Part shown: positions 58,118 through 64,000 of the stretch, piece by piece
Numbering within the stretch: the first letter of the stretch is position 1
How the letters are laid out: each line of letters begins with the position of its first letter
Assembly: GCA_031216915.1 (NCBI GenBank)
Contig: CM062296.1
Location: 795,125,473 to 795,189,472 of the forward strand
Direction: 5' to 3'
From: Pictodentalium vernedei
Lineage: Eukaryota > Mollusca > Scaphopoda > Dentaliida > Dentaliidae
DNA: 64,000 nucleotides
The notes under the pieces: model-generated
What the model saw: only the letters and a program-made list of their open reading frames with translations
Databases searched by the model: none
What the model was told of the DNA's origin: nothing
Program-made: the position numbers and the translations under genes

Positions 58118-59419
58118 CCTTGGTAGATTTTATTCGCTGTTTCCGTCGACCAGTGGATGGGATCACCTGGGCAACATTTAAACTGGCTTGCTGGAATTGC
58201 TGGGATTATCTCCAAATTCTTTGTTGACTTCGCAGCCTCGTTGATAACAGTCAAATTTTGTTGGTCCCTAGAACATAAACTAGAAGAAAAATTATGTTCC
58301 TGAAAAAGAAGTTTTGTATTAGGGTAACATTTGCGGAAATTGCTTATCATATTACCTAGTCTACCTGTTGATGTGTGGCCAATCTTTTTTCTGTTCTGCA
58401 CGTCTATGCGCCAGTCTTCTCTATTGTTGACCCCAACGTTGAAAAGAATTGCTTTGGGGTGTTGTCGATCTTTCTCTTTTTCCATGTTCTTAGCCATCTG
58501 ACGAATGTGATTTAAGGTTCCACCAGAGTATGATGCGATGAACGTGTTGGGTGGAGGGTTGGCATCAATCCTTGAGATGTTCGATGATCCGATGATCCAA
58601 ACAGGTTTGTTTGGCTTGACTGGCAGGGTCCAGCTGTTCTTGTTTTCACCAGATTTCCAGAATCGGTAGAATGACGACTTGCCGTTTGTAGATGGCTTCT
58701 TTTGAGGTGGTGTTTTGACTATGCTGGCGTACGATGGCGATTCCGGTGTTGTGGAGCAACGTGCTGTAAATGATGGTTTTTTGGTCGCTGGTGCTGTTGG
58801 AGAGATGGTTTCTCGTCTTTTTCTTTTCGATGGAGTTTCTCTGGAAGTAGAAAATGAAATTTGCTGGCGGGCCACCGGCGATTTAGAACGAGCACGTTGA
58901 TTGAAAGAGGTCTGGCTAATGACCGCTGGTTTTTTGAACTGGGACAGAAGTTGATCCGAAAGAGAATAAAATTTGTCAATAGTACTTTCTTGTAGTCGAT
59001 TACCAAAATTCTTCTGTCCCCATTTAACTGCCGTATTCCGTGCTCGTGGAAAGTCCTGGGGTTTTAGAAAAGGAGCCGAAAGAACCAGGTCTTGTTTTTC
59101 TTTTAGAGTTTTTTTTGTAATAATCTACCAAAGTTTGTATAACTTCAAAAGCCCATTTTTTGGTTAAATTGTTGAGCGCGTCCGAAATATAAATGGTTGG
59201 CAGAGCCGGCCGAAAGGTTTTATTGCGCTCGTCCACTGTTTTTTGGAATGATTTTGGGAGGACTTTCTGTGCCAAACAGTCCTCTAAAGATGCCAAATGG
59301 TGAAATAGTTGTAGAATGTGGTAAAGGGATTTTACCAATTGTGCATGAGCCGAATATGCCGGGTCTTTTTGCCGCTCTTGGCGGTTAACAGATTTAACAT
59401 TTGTGGAGTTTTTAGCCAT
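58069..59419 (-). pseudogene. PLE ORF1 with A7->A8 frameshift
   Basis: T8 at 59109-59116. F44S as in U10. The SGNH domain frame is open to 58069. Confidence 0.9.
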
Positions 59420-59563
59420 TTTCCCGGACTTAATTTAGGCTGAAATAAATAATTATTAGAACAAGTCAAAATGATGAAAAAGTGATGAAAAAATGAAGCA
59501 AAAATGAAAATGAACGAATAAATGAAATGTGAATACCTAATGAAAATGTTGATGAAATAAATA

Positions 59564-59620
59564 GAGCGCACTGTCGTTGCCTCGACGTTTCGGGTTAAAT
59601 GCCCTTCTTCAGGAAGCAGG
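59564..59620 (-). ncRNA. hammerhead-like motif (U13)
   Basis: Unchanged core and stems. Confidence 0.4.
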
Positions 59621-60049
59621 TGAATTCGATTTTCCAATTATCCCAAAGCGTTTAAATACCTTTACTTCATCTGTTGATGAGGCCAAACTGGCCAATCACT
59701 GTGACTGAGATGGATTCACTCAGTGATTAGTGGAAAACAACCATTCAAATGTCATCAAACTTTAGCGGTATTTCTACTGTTAATGTTTGATGGCATTTGA
59801 ATGACTTGTGTTCACTGGCTGAAGACTGTTGGAAATCAAACTCATGACAATGCGCAAAACTAATCGACAGATAATTAATGTTTTTATAATAGAAATAATT
59901 CAAAGGTCTGGCACTGGCGGATAGATATTTTTCAAAACAAAGAAGCACGGGCGCAGGTCGGTAAATCGATTTCTGTTGTAAATTATTTCTATGGAATTCA
60001 ATGTTGTTTTAATATTTTTGAAGTTATATGACTTTATGACAAAATGAAC

Positions 60050-62464
60050 TCATCTCAGAGGTGCTTTCACAAGAATGTTTCGAAGACTGGGATTTTTCTT
60101 ATAAGCTATGATGCATCGTTTGTTAATGGCTTCTGGCAGTTTTGTGTTTAATTCCGTAAAGTTGTTTTTGAAAATTTTTGCAATTTCGACATTGCGTCGA
60201 TTATAAACCAAAGGAAAACAAATAATTTTATTTGGCAACCCAGAGTACTCTCTATTGAGTCCGTATGGGAGATAGGTCCTGAGCTTACCAATCCAATAGT
60301 TTTCACGCTCAAGTCGTTTGTCTGTTGTGGTTTCATCATCGTCCAAAAACGGAATTTGCTCAATGGGTTGGAAACTAAAATGTGACTTAATGTCATGACC
60401 CGGGAGGTTAAAGTGGTCTGAGACTGCCTTTCCTGAATCTAAACGGATATTTGATAAATGGTTTTGCATTCTGACGCGCAGAGGGTTTTTCGTCTGGCCG
60501 ACATATTGGATATGGCATAATTTACATGTGATTAAATAAATGATGTTTTCAGAATCACAGTTGAAGCTGTTTCTAACTTGGTAAAACATACGGGTTTGTT
60601 CGCTAAAGAATGTTTTACCGGTATTCATGTAGTTCATACGATGTATGTAACAAATTTTGCGTTGACATAGATTTACTGATCCATTTCCCAGAACTGGGCG
60701 GTTATGCCGAATTTTCGTGGGGTGCGTTGGCTCAGAGTCCCGAATGGGTGTCTCTATCTCACGGATTGTATCAGATTTAATTTTTCGCAAAAGTCGTTTT
60801 GAGTAACCGCGTTTAACAAGTGTTTTGAAAAGAATTGAACATGCGTGATTGAGGTCGCTTCTGTTCGTACAATTTCTATGGAATCGAATGATTTGAGATT
60901 TTACCAACCCATTGAATAGTTTGGGTGGGTGGTAAGAAGCTCTATGGAGAAGTTGGTGAGAATCGGTCGGTTTAAAAAAGACTTTTGTGTCTAGTACGTT
61001 GCTATGCCGGAAATGAGGGCCCTTGAATACAGTCACATCCAGAAAATCAATGGTATTTTCTGAAATGCAGGGCTGTAATTTAATGGATTCATCGTGGTTG
61101 TTCAGGATTTCCAAGAATTCGTTGAAGTCATCACGGCCATGGGGCCATATGATGAAAATGTCGTCTTGGAACCTGTGATAACATAATGGCTGTTTTCTTG
61201 CTTTAGCAAGAGCACCTCTCTCCCATTCTGCAACAAAAATATTAGCAAAATTTGGACTGAATTTTTTACCCATACTACATCCACTTATTTGGAGATAAAA
61301 TTTATTGTTAAATTCAAAGTCGTTACCTTTCAATGATAATTCTAACAATTGCAGGATTTCTTCCGATGGCCTGTTTGGGTCGTCGTACCTTTTGAATGAT
61401 TGTTTTATTGCCTCTAGACCAGCGTCAATACCAATGTTAGTATACATACTTTCAATGTCTAGGGTAATGAGGAGACTGTCGGAAGGAACCTGCAATTTGT
61501 TAATTTTCATTAAAAAGTCCTCAGTGTCTTTGAGGAAGCTCGGATGGCGGCAAGCAATTGGTTTTAAATAAAAATCAATATACTGTGAAATGTGGTAAGA
61601 TTCCGAGCCACAGTCGCTGACAATAGGCCGACCAGGAGGGGTGAATTCGTCACTCCAACTGCTGAGTGGTTTATGTATTTTAGGCAAGAGGTAAAACTTA
61701 CGATTGTTTGAATCCCTCTCTGCAATTAAATACTCGACATGTTTTTTCTCAATGAAGTCGTGGTCCAGCAAGCTTTTTAGAATTCCATTAAATTTTGAAC
61801 AATTTTCTTGCCAAATTGGTGCTTCTAAAGGTTTGTAATATTTTGGGTTATTTAATTGGCGTTCAGCTTCTTTAATATAATTATCTTTTGACATCAGAAC
61901 TGTAGCAGATCCTTTGTCACAAGGCTTGATGATAATTTGTTTGTTGTTTTTCAGCGTCTTCAGGGCGTTTCTTTCGATTTGGTTCAAATTTTGTTTGTCT
62001 TTCAAAAATGATTCCGGGATTTGGCTTACTTGTTCTTTAACTTTTTGAGAAATCTCATTAATTTCAGGTTTAACTTTCCGAGGTGATGGGCACCACCCGG
62101 TTGGATTGGCAAAGAGGTCTTTTGAGCCTGTTGAATTTCGAAATTTATCTGCCAATGCTGTTGCCCTAAAAAATTGTTGGCTTGCTGGACCACCGTTCAT
62201 TTCGTTAATGTAACTGTAATCATCCATGACAACTGCACCTGTCCCAAAATTTACGATTTTGGGCTTAGGTTTTAATGGGGCTGGGGCGGGAACGAAAGTT
62301 AAACCATACCTGAGTAGATCTTTCTCACCTTCAGTTAATTTTAGATCAGGAACCAAGTTTACTATTTCGGTTCCTAGTCCTACTTTTTCTCCATGGCTGA
62401 TGCCTTCTTCTGTAATTAGTTTAAAGGCTGCTCTTTGATGTATGGTTCTATGCGTGGCAGCCAT
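60050..62464 (-). CDS. PLE ORF2: reverse transcriptase + GIY-YIG endonuclease
   Basis: 804 aa, full length. Same subfamily changes and D72N as U11, plus a private L802P three residues from the C-terminus, outside the endonuclease core. All catalytic residues are kept. Confidence 0.93.
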   Translation of the reverse strand: MAATHRTIHQRAAFKLITEEGISHGEKVGLGTEIVNLVPDLKLTEGEKDLLRYGLTFVPAPAPLKPKPKIVNFGTGAVVMDDYSYINEMNGGPASQQFFRATALADKFRNSTGSKDLFANPTGWCPSPRKVKPEINEISQKVKEQVSQIPESFLKDKQNLNQIERNALKTLKNNKQIIIKPCDKGSATVLMSKDNYIKEAERQLNNPKYYKPLEAPIWQENCSKFNGILKSLLDHDFIEKKHVEYLIAERDSNNRKFYLLPKIHKPLSSWSDEFTPPGRPIVSDCGSESYHISQYIDFYLKPIACRHPSFLKDTEDFLMKINKLQVPSDSLLITLDIESMYTNIGIDAGLEAIKQSFKRYDDPNRPSEEILQLLELSLKGNDFEFNNKFYLQISGCSMGKKFSPNFANIFVAEWERGALAKARKQPLCYHRFQDDIFIIWPHGRDDFNEFLEILNNHDESIKLQPCISENTIDFLDVTVFKGPHFRHSNVLDTKVFFKPTDSHQLLHRASYHPPKLFNGLVKSQIIRFHRNCTNRSDLNHACSILFKTLVKRGYSKRLLRKIKSDTIREIETPIRDSEPTHPTKIRHNRPVLGNGSVNLCQRKICYIHRMNYMNTGKTFFSEQTRMFYQVRNSFNCDSENIIYLITCKLCHIQYVGQTKNPLRVRMQNHLSNIRLDSGKAVSDHFNLPGHDIKSHFSFQPIEQIPFLDDDETTTDKRLERENYWIGKLRTYLPYGLNREYSGLPNKIICFPLVYNRRNVEIAKIFKNNFTELNTKLPEAINKRCIIAYKKNPSLRNILVKAPLR

Positions 62465-63765
62465 CCTTGGTAGATTTTATTCGCTGTTTCCGTCGACCAG
62501 TGGATGGGATCACCTGGGCAACATTTAAACTGGCTTGCTGGAATTGCTGGGATTATCTCCAAATTCTTTGTTGACTTCGCAGCCTCGTTGATAACAGTCA
62601 AATTTTGTTGGTCCCTAGAACATAAACTAGAAGAAAAATTATGTTCCTGAAAAAGAAGTTTTGTATTAGGGTAACATTTGCGGAAATTGCTTATCATATT
62701 ACCTAGTCTACCTGTTGATGTGTGGCCAATCTTTTTTCTGTTCTGCACGTCTATGCGCCAGTCTTCTCTATTGTTGACCCCAACGTTGAAAAGAATTGCT
62801 TTGGGGTGTTGTCGATCTTTCTCTTTTTCCATGTTCTTAGCCATCTGACGAATGTGATTTAAGGTTCCACCAGAGTATGATGCGATGAACGTGTTGGGTG
62901 GAGGGTTGGCATCAATCCTTGAGATGTTCGATGATCCGATGATCCAAACAGGTTTGTTTGGCTTGACTGGCAGGGTCCAGCTGTTCTTGTTTTCACCAGA
63001 TTTCCAGAATCGGTAGAATGACGACTTGCCGTTTGTAGATGGCTTCTTTTGAGATGGTGTTTTGACTATGCTGGCGTACGATGGCGATTCCGGTGTTGTG
63101 GAGCAACGTGCTGTAAATGATGGTTTTTTGGTCGCTGGTGCTGTTGGAGAGATGGTTTCTCGTCTTTTTCTTTTCGATGGAGTTTCTCTGGAAGTAGAAA
63201 ATGAAATTTGCTGGCGGGCCACCGGCGATTTAGAACGAGCACGTTGATTGAAAGAGGTCTGGCTAATGACCGCTGGTTTTTTGAACTGGGACAGAAGTTG
63301 ATCCGAAAGAGAATAAAATTTGTCAATAGTACTTTCTTGTAGTCGATTACCAAAATTCTTCTGTCCCCATTTAACTGCCGTATTCCGTGCTCGTGGAAAG
63401 TCCTGGGGTTTTAGAAAAGGAGCCGAAAGAACCAGGTCTTGTTTTTCTTTTAGAGTTTTTTTGTAATAATCTACCAAAGTTTGTATAACTTCAAAAGCCC
63501 ATTTTTTGGTTAAATTGTTGAGCGCGTCCGAAATATAAATGGTTGGCAGAGCCGGCCGAAAGGTTTTATTGCGCTCGTCCACTGTTTTTTGGAATGATTT
63601 TGGGAGGACTTTCTGTGCCAAACAGTCCTCTAAAAATGCCAAATGGTGAAATAGTTGTAGAATGTGGTAAAGGGATTTTACCAATTGTGCATGAGCCGAA
63701 TATGCCGGGTCTTTTTGCCGCTCTTGGCGGTTAACAGATTTAACATTTGTGGAGTTTTTAGCCAT
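62416..63765 (-). CDS. PLE ORF1, SGNH/GDSL-hydrolase-like protein
   Basis: 449 aa, intact, A7 run. A private P238S lies in the linker before the SGNH-like domain. Block residues are unchanged. Confidence 0.82.
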   Translation of the reverse strand: MAKNSTNVKSVNRQERQKDPAYSAHAQLVKSLYHILQLFHHLAFLEDCLAQKVLPKSFQKTVDERNKTFRPALPTIYISDALNNLTKKWAFEVIQTLVDYYKKTLKEKQDLVLSAPFLKPQDFPRARNTAVKWGQKNFGNRLQESTIDKFYSLSDQLLSQFKKPAVISQTSFNQRARSKSPVARQQISFSTSRETPSKRKRRETISPTAPATKKPSFTARCSTTPESPSYASIVKTPSQKKPSTNGKSSFYRFWKSGENKNSWTLPVKPNKPVWIIGSSNISRIDANPPPNTFIASYSGGTLNHIRQMAKNMEKEKDRQHPKAILFNVGVNNREDWRIDVQNRKKIGHTSTGRLGNMISNFRKCYPNTKLLFQEHNFSSSLCSRDQQNLTVINEAAKSTKNLEIIPAIPASQFKCCPGDPIHWSTETANKIYQGWLPRIEPYIKEQPLN

Positions 63766-63909
63766 TTTCCCGGACTTAATTTAGGCTGAAATAAATAATT
63801 ATTAGAACAAGTCAAAATGATGAAAAAGTGATGAAAAAATGAAGCAAAAATGAAAATGAACGAATAAATGAAATGTGAATACCTAATGAAAATGTTGATG
63901 AAATAAATA

Positions 63910-63966
63910 GAGCGCACTGTCGTTGCCTCGACGTTTCGGGTTAAATGCCCTTCTTCAGGAAGCAGG
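63910..63966 (-). ncRNA. hammerhead-like motif (U14)
   Basis: Unchanged core and stems; the rest of the leader continues beyond the window. Confidence 0.4.
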
Positions 63967-64000
63967 TGAATTCGATTTTCCAATTATCCCAAAGCGTTTA

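Larger units (their letters stand above)
55545..59919 (-). mobile_element. PLE unit U13 (4,375 bp, both ORFs broken)
   Basis: Counterpart of U10 at +14,245 bp, with the same two lesions. Leader at 59420-59919. Confidence 0.94.
59920..64000 (-). mobile_element. PLE unit U14 (both ORFs intact, leader cut by right edge)
   Basis: Counterpart of U11 at +14,245 bp. The ORFs are complete; about 265 bp of the 5' leader lies outside the window. Confidence 0.94.

Overview
The whole 64 kb is one head-to-tail tandem array of a single family of Penelope-like retroelement (PLE), with every coding region on the minus strand. I see no host gene, tRNA, rRNA, CRISPR array or unrelated transposon. The elements are eukaryotic, and the combination of a PLE-type reverse transcriptase (RT) with a C-terminal GIY-YIG endonuclease suggests an animal, probably an invertebrate. 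The sequence alone does not identify the species.

The intact repeat unit is 4,346 bp. Read 5'->3' on the minus strand it holds: a ~500 bp leader; ORF1 (449 aa, helical N-terminus, basic Ser/Thr/Pro-rich linker, C-terminal SGNH/GDSL-hydrolase-like domain); ORF2 (804 aa, PLE RT, Cys/His cluster, GIY-YIG endonuclease), which overlaps the end of ORF1 by 49 nt in the -1 frame; and a 130 bp 3' UTR ending in TATC repeats (GATA on the plus strand). The next unit follows directly. The leader carries a hammerhead-ribozyme-like fold, a strong 18/19 bp inverted repeat and a plausible ~97 nt intron.

Layout from left to right. U1 (partial) and U2 have a 197 bp deletion in the RT. U3 has a full ORF2 and a 254 bp duplication at the ORF1/ORF2 junction. 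T1 is a 5'-truncated copy, followed by (GATA)29. U4 is like U3. T2 is a truncated copy, followed by (GATA)47. U5 and U6 are intact. U7, U8 and U9 carry the 197 bp deletion, and U7 and U9 also have an ORF1 frameshift. T3 is a truncated copy, followed by (GATA)9. U10 is broken in both ORFs, U11 is intact and U12 is broken in both. T4 is a truncated copy, followed by (GATA)9. U13 is broken and U14 is intact but cut by the right edge. T3-U10-U11-U12 (40123-54367) is exactly 14,245 bp, and T4-U13-U14 repeats it at that offset, so the array has higher-order repeats.

In four units (U5, U6, U11, U14) both ORFs are open and all visible catalytic motifs are kept. The others share a small set of lesions in different combinations, which points to amplification and exchange inside the array rather than independent decay. 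By family knowledge, ORF2 would nick DNA and prime reverse transcription at the nick. The role of the SGNH-like ORF1 is not known from the sequence.
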